Assembly (NCBI GenBank): GCA_022447685.1
Contig: JAKVAO010000045.1
Span: forward strand, 1 to 21,841
Length of the DNA stretch: 21,841 nt
Origin: Candidatus Caenarcanales bacterium
Lineage (GTDB): Bacteria; Cyanobacteriota; Vampirovibrionia; LMEP-6097
Reading direction: 5' to 3'
Both the position numbers and the translations under genes were made by a program. Each line of letters starts with the position of its first letter. Within the stretch, counting starts at the first letter, position 1. Below the pieces are notes generated by a model, which was not told the origin of the DNA, made no database searches, and saw nothing but the letters and a program-made list of their open reading frames with translations. Below are positions 1 through 7,803 of this stretch, piece by piece.

Positions 1-2
1 TT

Positions 3-164
3 TTATGCTTGACATTTGTCTTTTCTCCTTTTTTTATTTTAAGGAATTTACACAATTTATTTTACACTCTCGAAATTAAAGAAATTTTATCAATCATATT
101 AAGTGCTCTTGCTTCCTCTGTTGGCTTTGTCTTGGGATATTACTTTAAAGAACAATCTTCATAA
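3..164 (+). CDS. Possible 3' end of a small membrane protein, cut by window edge
   Basis: An open frame runs from the window edge to a TAA at 162-164 (about 53 codons visible). It is rich in hydrophobic residues. Its last third reads EILSIILSALASSVGFVLGY and then YFKEQSS, a typical membrane helix with a short charged end, as in small membrane proteins that end in one helix. I do not recognise a family. No start is visible. The AT-rich DNA makes short open frames likely by chance, so this may not be a gene. It is followed by about 45 bp without an obvious signal and then by the histidine kinase scrap in the same reading frame. Confidence 0.25.
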   Translation, partial: LCLTFVFSPFFILRNLHNLFYTLEIKEILSIILSALASSVGFVLGYYFKEQSS

Positions 165-210
165 TACTTTTATTGAGCTTACAGCGATTCGTAAAAATTC
201 TTTTAACTAA

Positions 211-366
211 AGAAAATACAACTATTCAACAAGCACCTACATAAGGAAAAAAGGATTATTTGATCTGTCGAAATTAATTAAGCTTGCACGGGGAAAAATT
301 GAAGTTGATTCTGAACTTGATGGCTCTTCAACTTTTACCGTTTCTTTGCCTGTGATTGATACTTAA
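211..366 (+). pseudogene. Degenerate C-terminal fragment of a sensor histidine kinase
   Basis: The frame after the TAA at 208-210 ends in LARGKIEVDSELDGSSTFTV, then SLPVIDT and a stop at 364-366. This matches the end of the HATPase_c domain (PF02518), whose usual form is a GLGL(Y/S)-(L/I)xK-xI box followed by GGKIEVxSExGxGSTFTVxLP. The glycine box is eroded (KKGLFDLSKLI), and the stop at 208-210 closes the frame just upstream. No ATP-binding N box, H box or start codon is visible. The piece is therefore a remnant of a kinase gene whose body has been lost or frameshifted. Its stop abuts the stop of the convergent gene at 367 with no gap. Recognition of the motif is firm; that it is a dead remnant is an inference. 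Confidence 0.6.
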
Positions 367-1464
367 TTAAGCAGCTACAGTATTTTCTATTGTACCCTGC
401 TCATAAGACTCAGCAATTTTATACATTTCTTTCATCTTTTCTGGGAAGGCTTGTTCAAGTTCATCTATATATTTACCCCAAATCTTTCTGTCTTTGTCGA
501 TACGTCTGAGAGTCTCTTTAGCAGAGAAGCCTGGGCTATTGATAATATTCTTTAGTTGACTTTTGCAGGCATCCAGCGCTTTAGCTTTCTCTTCTTCACT
601 AATAGCCTGGTCGTAATCCTTCATAAATATATATAATTTAAGTGCTAGTGCTTCACCATAGCCAGGGACTACGATTAAGGCTTTCTCTATATATCTTAGG
701 CACTGCTCTCTAGAGAAATTTTCACCATAGCTGAGGTAATCATGAGTATAAGCTAAAGCTCCATTAACCCAAGTTGGTCCTTTGAAGGTATAGTCTGATT
801 CATGTTCTGTAAGTAGTCTGTCGATGTCATTGGTTTTGAAGTTTAGATAGTAGATGTAAACTAATTCATCAACTATTTGTGGAATCAAAGTGAATCTGTC
901 ACTGGTTTTTATAACTTTGTCGAGTAACTCCTCTAGCTTCTGTGATTGCATTTCACTAAAAGTTTTATCCATATAGTTTGTATTATTTTCTTTTAGAGCT
1001 TTGAACTCAGTGAGATGGAAAACTTGTTCCTTTTCGGCAACGAAGCTTTCTTCTACATCCTTAAGCTTTTTGTTTAATTTTTCTGTAAGCTCTTCCATGA
1101 CATCTATCTGGATTTTGCTTCTGACATTAGTCAGAGCTTGATTGAATGCAAAACCAATAATCGCAAGTATTATAGTTGCTGAAAATCCAACTAAGAGTTC
1201 AATATTGCCAAGTTTATTTTCAAGTTTGGCGTCAATAATATTTACAGCTTTGCTGCTGATAATATTTTCGAAGTCTTTATTTGGAATTCTAATATAGTTT
1301 TTCTCATCCAGGTTCTTGAGCTGTTCTTTTAAACTTTTGATCTCTGTTTTCAGTTCAAGGTTCTGAGATTGCAGTTTACTTAAGTCTGAATCTGCTTTCA
1401 GGGTAAGACTTAGAGATAAACTTAGTGAAATAGTGATAAATAAACTGAGTATGAGTCTCTTCAT
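367..1464 (-). CDS. Membrane-anchored coiled-coil protein with helical C-terminal domain
   Basis: I do not recognise a named family. The 365-residue protein starts with a signal peptide or first membrane helix (residues 1-23, with a striking run of Ser-Leu dipeptides). A short coiled coil follows (about 27-56), then a clear membrane helix (about 89-110), a second charged coiled coil (about 115-150), and an all-helical C-terminal part that looks TPR-like (about 170-350). The start ATG lies 2 nt after the crtB stop, and no good ribosome binding site precedes it, so translation is probably coupled to crtB. A GGGTAAAAT sequence at 1471-1479 could instead give a separate leaderless transcript. Position at the end of the carotenoid unit suggests co-expression but says nothing certain about function. 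A scaffold role in the membrane is speculation. Confidence 0.75.
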   Translation of the reverse strand: MKRLILSLFITISLSLSLSLTLKADSDLSKLQSQNLELKTEIKSLKEQLKNLDEKNYIRIPNKDFENIISSKAVNIIDAKLENKLGNIELLVGFSATIILAIIGFAFNQALTNVRSKIQIDVMEELTEKLNKKLKDVEESFVAEKEQVFHLTEFKALKENNTNYMDKTFSEMQSQKLEELLDKVIKTSDRFTLIPQIVDELVYIYYLNFKTNDIDRLLTEHESDYTFKGPTWVNGALAYTHDYLSYGENFSREQCLRYIEKALIVVPGYGEALALKLYIFMKDYDQAISEEEKAKALDACKSQLKNIINSPGFSAKETLRRIDKDRKIWGKYIDELEQAFPEKMKEMYKIAESYEQGTIENTVAA

Positions 1465-1466
1465 AC

Positions 1467-2336
1467 TTATATTTTACCCCAGCACTGCATAAGAATTAAA
1501 CATTTGCCAGCGTCTGAAATTCTAATTCTGCGGCGTAAGATATCTGAAGCGGGAGTTTTTTTAATCTTACGAAATAGTTTTAGGTAAAGAGAGTAAGCTA
1601 GATAGACTCCGAAGCGTGAACCTGTAGGTAATTTCTGTATACCATCTAAAGCGTCATCAAAGTCTTTAGCTATATCTGCTTCGATTTCTTGTTTTTTAGC
1701 TTCACTAAAAATCTCTTTACCTTTGGTTTCTAGTTCTTCTTTACTTAGATTCTGGAAACTAATTTCTGGGAAATATGTTCTTCCCATTCCTTCGAAGTCA
1801 GCTTTGAGATCACGTAAGAAATTTACTTTTTGGAAAGCAGCTCCAAGACTGCAAGCAGGTGATTTTAGACTCAGGTAAAGCTCGTTATCCCCTTCACAGA
1901 AAACCCTTAGACACATTAAACCTACTACTTCAGCTGAACCATAAATATATTCTCTATAACCCTTATCATCATAGTCTTTACGCTCAAGATCCATTGCCAT
2001 GCTCTTAAGGAAAGCGTTTATCAGCTCGTCTTCGATATTGTATTTGTTTACTACCCATTGAAAGCTGTTGAGTATTGGGTTTAAGCTGATCTTGTCTTGG
2101 ATAGCTTGGAAAGTAGCTGATTTGAATTCTTCTAGAAGTTTCTTCTTATCGTGTTCATGAAAAGTATCTACAATTTCATCAGCGAAGCGTACGAAACCAT
2201 AGATAGCATAAATTCCTTCGTGAAATTTCTTATCAAGAACATTGATCCCAAGCGAGAAAGAACTACTATAAGCATTGGTTGTAAGTTTGCTACAGTCTAG
2301 GCAAGTTTTATGAAAAAGTTCAAGATTAGTGGACAC
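1467..2336 (-). CDS. crtB: Phytoene synthase (squalene/phytoene synthase family)
   Basis: Condenses two molecules of geranylgeranyl diphosphate head to head to phytoene, the first committed step to carotenoids; a C30 product from farnesyl diphosphate cannot be excluded from sequence. Both Asp-rich motifs that bind Mg-diphosphate are present: DEIVD (53-57) in YGFVRFADEIVDTFHE, and DLKAD (176-180) in KVNFLRDLKADFEGMGRTYF. The length of 289 residues is normal for the short bacterial form. The wording of both motifs and of the block around ISLNPILNSFQ is what I know from Bacteroidota CrtB, not from cyanobacterial enzymes. The gene overlaps the end of crtI by 11 bp and is followed after 2 bp by the membrane protein gene, which indicates one translationally coupled operon. 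Confidence 0.95.
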   Translation of the reverse strand: MSTNLELFHKTCLDCSKLTTNAYSSSFSLGINVLDKKFHEGIYAIYGFVRFADEIVDTFHEHDKKKLLEEFKSATFQAIQDKISLNPILNSFQWVVNKYNIEDELINAFLKSMAMDLERKDYDDKGYREYIYGSAEVVGLMCLRVFCEGDNELYLSLKSPACSLGAAFQKVNFLRDLKADFEGMGRTYFPEISFQNLSKEELETKGKEIFSEAKKQEIEADIAKDFDDALDGIQKLPTGSRFGVYLAYSLYLKLFRKIKKTPASDILRRRIRISDAGKCLILMQCWGKI

Positions 2337-3810
2337 AGAGAGCTTCCTTAGCGGCTTCTTTAGCTACTATCTTACCAGAGATAATCGATGGTGGTATTCC
2401 TGGACCTGGAACTGTGAGTTGACCTGTAAAGTAAAGGTTTCTGAGTTTTTTACTTTTGATACTTGGTTTTAGTATTGCTGTCTGATCTAGTGTATTAGCG
2501 AGTCCATAGGCATTACCTTTAAACGCATTGTAGTCCTGTATGAAGTCAGAGTGGGCGTAAGTTCTTTTGTAGATGATATTATCTCTGATTTTCTGACTTG
2601 TTAATTTTTCAATTCTATTGAGAACTATATCGAAATATCTTTCTCTAATTGAATCATTATCGTTTGCAAGTCCTGTAGCCACTGGAATGAGTATGAAAAG
2701 ATTCTCTTGTCCTGGAGGGGCTACCGTAGAATCAGTCTTAGATGGATTGCAAACATAGAAAAGAGGTTTGCTTGGCCATTGCGGGCTTTCATAGATCTCT
2801 TCAGCGTGTTCATCTAAGGATTCGTCGAAGAAGAGATTGTGGTGTAATAGACCGTCGATTTTTTTGTTGACTCCTAGATAATAGAGTAAACATGATGGCG
2901 CCATGGTTCTAGAATCCCAATATTCTTCGTTGTAATTTTTAGCATCTTCAGCTAGAAGTTCTCTATCTACGTGAGCGTAGTCAGCACCAGCTATAATCAA
3001 ATCAGCGTAATGTTCTTGGTCATTGACCGTGACGCTGTCTGCATAATCACCACTACTATTAATTTTGGTAACAGGTGATGAAGAGTGCATCTCAACTCCA
3101 AATTCTTCACAGATCTGTACGAAAGCTTTGATGATTTCGTGCATGCCACCCTCTGGATACCAAGTACCAAGAGCCATATCAGCGTGGTTCATCATGCTAT
3201 AAAGTGCAGGAGTGTTTTCTGCAGTAGCTCCAAGGAAAAGAATAGGAAATTCTATTATGCTTTTCAGGAATGGGTGTTTAAAGTATTTATCAGTGTAAGA
3301 TCTAAAGGAATTGAAGAGATCCATTTTGAATAGTCCATTAATAACTTCCCAATCCACAAATTCAAGTGGGCTTAAGCTTGGTTTAGGAACCATTCTATTC
3401 ATACCTATGTCATAGCGATATTCAGCTGCTGCTAAGAATTCTTTTAGTTTTTCGCCTGCTCCCTCTTCGTAGGATTCAAAAAGTTTGTAGATATCTTCAA
3501 GCTTACTCGGTAAATTGATTTGATCTTTATCACTGAAGAAAACTTTGTATGAAGGGTCTAAACGTTTTAGATTGTAAAAATCACTAGTGGTTTTACCGAA
3601 GTCGCCATAGAATTTCTCGAATACTTCAGGCATCCAATACCAGCTTGGCCCCATGTCGAATTTGAAACCATCTTCTTCAAATACCCTTGCTCTGCCTCCG
3701 AATTGTGAGTTTTTTTCAAAGACTTTAACTCTAAAGCCTTGCTTTGCAAGATAAGCTGCTGCACTTAAACCAGAAAAACCTGAGCCAATAACTATAGCGG
3801 ATTTGGACAT
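2326..3810 (-). CDS. crtI: Phytoene desaturase (CrtI-type, FAD-dependent)
   Basis: Introduces double bonds into the phytoene made by CrtB, typically giving lycopene, at the membrane with FAD as cofactor. The N-terminus holds the dinucleotide-binding motif IVIGSGFSGLSAA and, further on, GGRA. The C-terminus holds the bacterial-type phytoene dehydrogenase signature around LYFTGQLTVPGPGIPPSIIS. With the start used here (ATG at 3808-3810, MSKSAIVIG) the protein has 494 residues, the usual size; an alternative ATG at 3823-3825 would add five residues. I prefer the downstream ATG because a -10-like TATGAT (3821-3826) overlaps the alternative start. The wording (DMGPSWYWMP, MAPSCLLYY, QWPSKPLFYVCNPS) is Bacteroidota-like. 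First gene of the crtI-crtB operon. Confidence 0.95.
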   Translation of the reverse strand: MSKSAIVIGSGFSGLSAAAYLAKQGFRVKVFEKNSQFGGRARVFEEDGFKFDMGPSWYWMPEVFEKFYGDFGKTTSDFYNLKRLDPSYKVFFSDKDQINLPSKLEDIYKLFESYEEGAGEKLKEFLAAAEYRYDIGMNRMVPKPSLSPLEFVDWEVINGLFKMDLFNSFRSYTDKYFKHPFLKSIIEFPILFLGATAENTPALYSMMNHADMALGTWYPEGGMHEIIKAFVQICEEFGVEMHSSSPVTKINSSGDYADSVTVNDQEHYADLIIAGADYAHVDRELLAEDAKNYNEEYWDSRTMAPSCLLYYLGVNKKIDGLLHHNLFFDESLDEHAEEIYESPQWPSKPLFYVCNPSKTDSTVAPPGQENLFILIPVATGLANDNDSIRERYFDIVLNRIEKLTSQKIRDNIIYKRTYAHSDFIQDYNAFKGNAYGLANTLDQTAILKPSIKSKKLRNLYFTGQLTVPGPGIPPSIISGKIVAKEAAKEALCVH

Positions 3811-3830
3811 TACAGCTATAATCATAACTA
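3811..3830. promoter_or_regulatory. Overlapping back-to-back -10 elements between crtI and the divergent gene
   Basis: Only 20 bp separate the preferred crtI start from the ATG of the gene on the + strand. This gap contains a perfect TATAAT on the + strand (3817-3822), which ends 8 nt before the ATG at 3831. It also contains TATGAT on the - strand (3826-3821), which ends 10 nt before the crtI ATG at 3810. The two hexamers overlap by 2 bp. Neither start has a Shine-Dalgarno sequence, so both mRNAs may be leaderless. No convincing -35 is seen for either direction, which is the main weakness of the call. Confidence 0.45.
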
Positions 3831-4286
3831 ATGAGGTTATTCTTTTTAGCCATTTTCTTGTTTTTATTTACATATATTTCTTCATTTCAGGAAGGATTAA
3901 AGGCTGCTGACTCGATACTAGTAGCTGAAGAGCAGGGTGAATTTAGTATTGAAGAGCCTGAATTTAGGTATTACGAGTTGGTTCAGGAGAGATTTAAGCC
4001 AGAGCAGGATGAATATTATCTCGATAGTGTTTTTTCTTCAGGGGGAGTTGTTTTTGCAAGAATTTCTAGAGCGAGAGGAGCCAGGGCTGATGAATTACAT
4101 AAATACGCTGCAAGTTACAAAGTAGGAGACTATATTGATCCAGAATACAGAATTCATGAAATAAATATTAGAAAACGTACTGTCATTATCTTTGATGAAT
4201 TTGATAAGAAATATTACCAACTAAAGATGAGCTACGGTAACGCTGTCTCACGTCTGACTCCTTATAAATTGAAAACCACAAATTAA
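3831..4286 (+). CDS. Small secreted or periplasmic protein of unknown function
   Basis: A 151-residue protein with a clear Sec signal (residues 1-18, very hydrophobic after Met-Arg; cleavage site not obvious, possibly near KAADS at about 25-29). The mature part is acidic at first (EEQGEFSIEEPEFRYYE) and then beta-rich. The segment YKVGDYIDPEYRIHEINIRK followed by VIIFDEFDKKYYQLKM resembles the small beta domain of PilP/GspC-type periplasmic proteins (KVGD, turn, then strands), but this is a weak resemblance. The start is fixed because no other Met occurs before the C-terminal region. It is divergent from crtI with overlapping promoter elements, and its stop is 1 bp from the stop of the next, convergent gene. 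Confidence 0.8.
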   Translation: MRLFFLAIFLFLFTYISSFQEGLKAADSILVAEEQGEFSIEEPEFRYYELVQERFKPEQDEYYLDSVFSSGGVVFARISRARGARADELHKYAASYKVGDYIDPEYRIHEINIRKRTVIIFDEFDKKYYQLKMSYGNAVSRLTPYKLKTTN

Positions 4287-4287
4287 A

Positions 4288-5484
4288 TTATTCGTTGATA
4301 AATTCTTGTTTAAGTCTTATAAAGGCATTCTTGATTTTATATTTACCTAGAACTTTTCCACGAGATGATATCGACAGATAGTAATTTCCAGGTTGAACTC
4401 TATTGCTAAAAAAGAAAGTAGCACCAGTTAAATCTCTTTCTATTTCTTGGAAATTTTCATTGTATAAAATTGCAGTTAATCTTTGTCCTCTTTTGATTCT
4501 TTTCTTAGACTTACCTGTATTATTTACTAAGGTTCCTTGATCAGGGACTGTGATACGAAAGACATCGATATCACCGATATAATTTAGCTCAGCAGTTATT
4601 TCTTTTCTGGATATTCTCTTAGAGTTTTCTCCAAGTACTATAGATCTGCCTTTGAAATTATCGAGCTGATCTCCATCTTGATCAGAAATAAGATCATTAT
4701 GGGTAACTTTTAATTCATAATCTAAATTTGAATTTTTCTCTCCTTGAAGAGAAATGATATATGTTGCTTGAGCTAGATTTTTATCTATGCTAATGTCTGA
4801 TTTACTCTCTTTCATTGTAATTAGGTTGAGGGCAGGGTCGTAGAGACTAAGTTTGAATTTTTGATTACTGCTAGCTTTTAGTTCAATTTTGATAGGGCCG
4901 CTATTACTGTTTTCAAGTTTGAAGAAATCAGTATCTCCTGGGTAATTAATTTTTCCGAGATTACTGTGTTCTGAATTAGCTTGGCTCAAGTTAATCAAAA
5001 AACCAGGATCAATTTTATTATCAAAATCATCCGTTCTAGTATTGCTTTCGATTAGGTCTAATTCTAAATCATAGAAGCTTTTACTGAGGCTAGGGCTTGT
5101 AAGTTTAATAAAGTAAATTCCAGCTGCTGGAACTTCATAGACCAATCTTGCGTTAAAGTCTTCAGCATTGGATAAATCAAAACTAATTAAATTGTTGTTT
5201 TCGTCGAGTAAGTCAATTCTAGAATCTGCTTGATTAGAAGTGCGAATATCGATGTAAGCTTTTCTGGGTACTGAGATTTTGTAATAATCGATATCAGACC
5301 CACCAGCAAAGCTTTCAGAGTAGAAAAAGCTATTATTAAGACTAAAGTCAAAAGCAACTGGCATTGAAGATCTGAATTTACCAGGTTGATCATCTGCGGC
5401 AGGGGCAGCTAGACTAGCATTTGCTTTAAATAGCAGCAAACAAGCAAGTAAAAAAAATGAATACTTAAGTATTTTAGCTCGCAC
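4288..5484 (-). CDS. Secreted protein with three PPC-like beta-sandwich domains
   Basis: The 398-residue protein begins with a Sec signal peptide (about 1-27: hydrophobic LLACLLLFKANASLAA, likely cut after ALA/SLAA). Three repeats follow that resemble bacterial pre-peptidase C-terminal domains (PPC, PF04151). Each opens with D(I/T)D(Y/V/F)(Y/F)(K/R)(I/L), as in DIDYYKISVP (about 64), DTDFFKLENS and DIDVFRITVP. Each then runs through a DLLDENNN-like strand to an AGIYFIKLTS-like closing strand. PPC domains usually help export or substrate binding of secreted enzymes, but no enzyme domain is present here. A surface or periplasmic binding or structural role is inferred. The start is GTG, supported by GAAGAGG 9 nt upstream. 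It follows the flagellin-like gene by 77 bp on the same strand. Confidence 0.8.
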   Translation of the reverse strand: MRAKILKYSFFLLACLLLFKANASLAAPAADDQPGKFRSSMPVAFDFSLNNSFFYSESFAGGSDIDYYKISVPRKAYIDIRTSNQADSRIDLLDENNNLISFDLSNAEDFNARLVYEVPAAGIYFIKLTSPSLSKSFYDLELDLIESNTRTDDFDNKIDPGFLINLSQANSEHSNLGKINYPGDTDFFKLENSNSGPIKIELKASSNQKFKLSLYDPALNLITMKESKSDISIDKNLAQATYIISLQGEKNSNLDYELKVTHNDLISDQDGDQLDNFKGRSIVLGENSKRISRKEITAELNYIGDIDVFRITVPDQGTLVNNTGKSKKRIKRGQRLTAILYNENFQEIERDLTGATFFFSNRVQPGNYYLSISSRGKVLGKYKIKNAFIRLKQEFINE

Positions 5485-5498
5485 TTCAATAAACCTCT

Positions 5499-5513
5499 TC
5501 AGGCCTCTCCTGA
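5499..5513 (-). promoter_or_regulatory. Small inverted repeat just upstream of the ribosome binding site
   Basis: TCAGG-CCTCT-CCTGA forms a 5-bp hairpin with a 5-nt loop. It lies about 15-29 nt upstream of the GTG start of the PPC-domain gene, next to its purine-rich ribosome binding site. It could modulate ribosome access, but a 5-bp stem can arise by chance. Confidence 0.2.
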
Positions 5514-5561
5514 CATAATATTAGGATATTTCGGTTAAGTAATAATTAAGGTATATAAATT

Positions 5562-7721
5562 TTACGGTAATAGTGAAGAAACAGAGGCTGCACTTGTTCC
5601 CTGGAAGCCTAAACCAACCATGTTACCAAGTAATGAACCAGCATAAGTAGCTGTAGTAGTGATAGGTAATGGTGATGGGTGATAGTAGAAGCCTGTGTCT
5701 TGTACTACTGAGTTTTTACCACCGTTAGTGGTATCTAAAGTTGCAAAGAATTCGTCTAAGGCTTTGCTTTTCTTGTCAGTGATATTTGCAAGCTCATTTT
5801 CGACTCTGTTAGCAGTAGAGTTTAATATAGCTTCCATTCTTACCAGGTTATCTGACATAGCTTGCATATTTGAAACAGTATCTAAATCTGCAAGACCTGT
5901 GATTTCACCAAGAGATCCAATATTTTCAGAGATACTTATTTTGTCGAGTGAGCTAAGAGAGAATGCTCCTAGTGAGCCTGCTGTAACTGAATCAGTTCTT
6001 AAATTCAAACCAGTTTCTGAAACTTCGATACCTGAAAGGAAATCATACTCAAGTCCTTTTCCTTGCCCTCCATTGAAATTACGATCACTTCCAAATAACC
6101 TATTACCTATTAATGTAGAAGATGTAAAGCCACCGGCTTTAAAGACCAAATCTCCACTATTGAAGTCAAATACATAAGTAGCTCCAGTATCAGTTCCGAA
6201 GTCGTCATCTCCACTCGCTCCAATAATTGCGTAGTTTCCAGTCAATTTAACGGGTCCACCAAATCTATCCCAGCCATCTAAGCTTCCCGCTGGTGGTGTA
6301 AATTCTCTTTCAAGAACTGCACCTGTTGTATCTAAGTTACTAATATCATATAGATAAGCTTTACCTTCATAGGATGCTGGTGCAAGTGCCCCCTGAGTAG
6401 TCCTACCAGGTGCTCCAACTAGCATTTTATCTCCAAAAATTGATATCCCGTTACCAAATAATTGGCCTTGTGTAGCAAGGTCAGGTGATTCAATAATGGC
6501 ATATATATTACCCGTATCTCTGTCTATGATTTCAATTTGACCCCTGTTATCATTAAAATTAGCGTTACCGTTTATAATTTTTTCATCTGTGATTTGAAAT
6601 GTAAAACCTATTTCACTAGTGCTACTAGTATGAGTTTTTATATAATTACCATTCCGATCAAACTCTAGCAATTCACCGATATTAGTATTCCTAGCTCTGG
6701 GAAGGAAGACAAAGGCGCTATTTCCTTGTAATTGCACTTTTGATCCAAAATTACTTGGACTATTATTTGTTCTAGCATTTGGTGACCATGCATCTGGATG
6801 AGTAAATTCCGCTAATTGATTACCATTACTGATATCGTATAAAAAAGCTCTTCCTGTGAAATCTTGATCCTCAGCTCTTGCACTTACGTCATTATCAGAT
6901 CTAGTACCTATAATGATTTTATTATCTTGGATATCTAAGTCTACTCCGAATCTTTCATTGGTAACTCCAGTGAGAGGTGAAGTAATTTCTCTGATTAAAT
7001 CCCTGGTATCAGCATCGTAGATGTAAACACTTCCATTCACATCATTTAATCCCTCAGGGTCTTCATTATTATTTAACGGAGCTGTGGCTACTATATAATC
7101 ATCATTTGCAAAGGCTATGCTAAAATAATCATCTATATCACCATTTGGTGCAATAAATTCATTGATTAAATCTGGGGCTTGTGCTGCTAAATTCCCTTGC
7201 CTAAAATTTATATCGAAGTAATCATTTTGTCCAAGACCTGTCTGCAATTTGACATCATAAGTCCCATCAAAAACTTTATTACCATTGAGGGTGGTAGTTT
7301 CCACAAGTTCATTAATTTCAGAAACGAGATCATTTATTACTACTTGTTGAGCGTCTAAGTCAGCACCGATTATACTGCCTGACTGAGCTTGAGTAACTAT
7401 ATCTTTGATCTGGTCTACATTACTTTTTATTGTCGCAAAATTGTCTTTGGCTATTTGCAAGTCGTCATTAATAGTCTGAGCTGTAGATTCAATCTCTTGA
7501 AGCTGATCAACAGTATTTCTCATCTCAGTATTTCTAACTTTAGATGATACTGTAGCTCTATCTCCATCTCTTAGAATCTCAAGCCCGTTCGTTATAGAAC
7601 TAGCAGACATCTTACTATTGACTCCATAACCTAAATAGAGGGCAGAAGTTACGCCAGGAGCATAACCTACAGGAGTTCTAACCTGGTATTGAAAACCTAA
7701 AACTGAGGATAGTAAAGACAT
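5562..7721 (-). CDS. Flagellin-like protein with FG-GAP-type beta-propeller insert
   Basis: The 719-residue protein has flagellin-type helices at both ends. Residues about 35-175 form a long helical stretch ending in INDLVSEINELVETTTLNGN then KVFDG, the N-terminal flagellin D1 signature (iq-ei-L-eI-TxFNG-fdG). Residues about 571-665 (GLNL..., LDKISISENIGSLGEI..., then a coiled coil with NRVENELANI) match the C-terminal D1 helix. Where ordinary flagellins carry variable D2/D3 domains, residues about 186-563 hold seven FG-GAP-like repeats of 35-60 residues (RFG...V.L.GNYAIIGAS...G..YVFD..SGDL), i.e. a probable seven-bladed propeller. The canonical D0 ends are poorly preserved, and the protein ends with an unusual 50-residue Ser/Thr/Gly tail. 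AAAGGAG sits directly against the ATG. No other flagellar gene is in the window, so it could also be a non-flagellar filament or cap protein. Confidence 0.8.
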   Translation of the reverse strand: MSLLSSVLGFQYQVRTPVGYAPGVTSALYLGYGVNSKMSASSITNGLEILRDGDRATVSSKVRNTEMRNTVDQLQEIESTAQTINDDLQIAKDNFATIKSNVDQIKDIVTQAQSGSIIGADLDAQQVVINDLVSEINELVETTTLNGNKVFDGTYDVKLQTGLGQNDYFDINFRQGNLAAQAPDLINEFIAPNGDIDDYFSIAFANDDYIVATAPLNNNEDPEGLNDVNGSVYIYDADTRDLIREITSPLTGVTNERFGVDLDIQDNKIIIGTRSDNDVSARAEDQDFTGRAFLYDISNGNQLAEFTHPDAWSPNARTNNSPSNFGSKVQLQGNSAFVFLPRARNTNIGELLEFDRNGNYIKTHTSSTSEIGFTFQITDEKIINGNANFNDNRGQIEIIDRDTGNIYAIIESPDLATQGQLFGNGISIFGDKMLVGAPGRTTQGALAPASYEGKAYLYDISNLDTTGAVLEREFTPPAGSLDGWDRFGGPVKLTGNYAIIGASGDDDFGTDTGATYVFDFNSGDLVFKAGGFTSSTLIGNRLFGSDRNFNGGQGKGLEYDFLSGIEVSETGLNLRTDSVTAGSLGAFSLSSLDKISISENIGSLGEITGLADLDTVSNMQAMSDNLVRMEAILNSTANRVENELANITDKKSKALDEFFATLDTTNGGKNSVVQDTGFYYHPSPLPITTTATYAGSLLGNMVGLGFQGTSAASVSSLLP

Positions 7722-7803
7722 CTCCTTTCCCCCTTTTATATATTATTTTACCCTAAATAAGCTAGTCTATAACCATTAGAAGCCTTTATTTTCTTCGCTT
7801 CTT

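Noticed and set aside
165..210. Possible link between the membrane-like frame at 3-164 and the kinase scrap as one gene
   Set aside because: Both are in the same frame but stops at 162-164 and 208-210 separate them, and the missing kinase core cannot fit in the gap.
1390..1464. Ser-Leu dipeptide run in the signal segment of the 365-residue protein as a possible phase-variable repeat
   Set aside because: The codons for the run vary, so there is no pure DNA repeat that would slip during replication.
5695..6177. Open frame on the + strand inside the flagellin-like gene
   Set aside because: Antisense shadow of the C-terminal D1 and last propeller blades, with no ribosome binding site.
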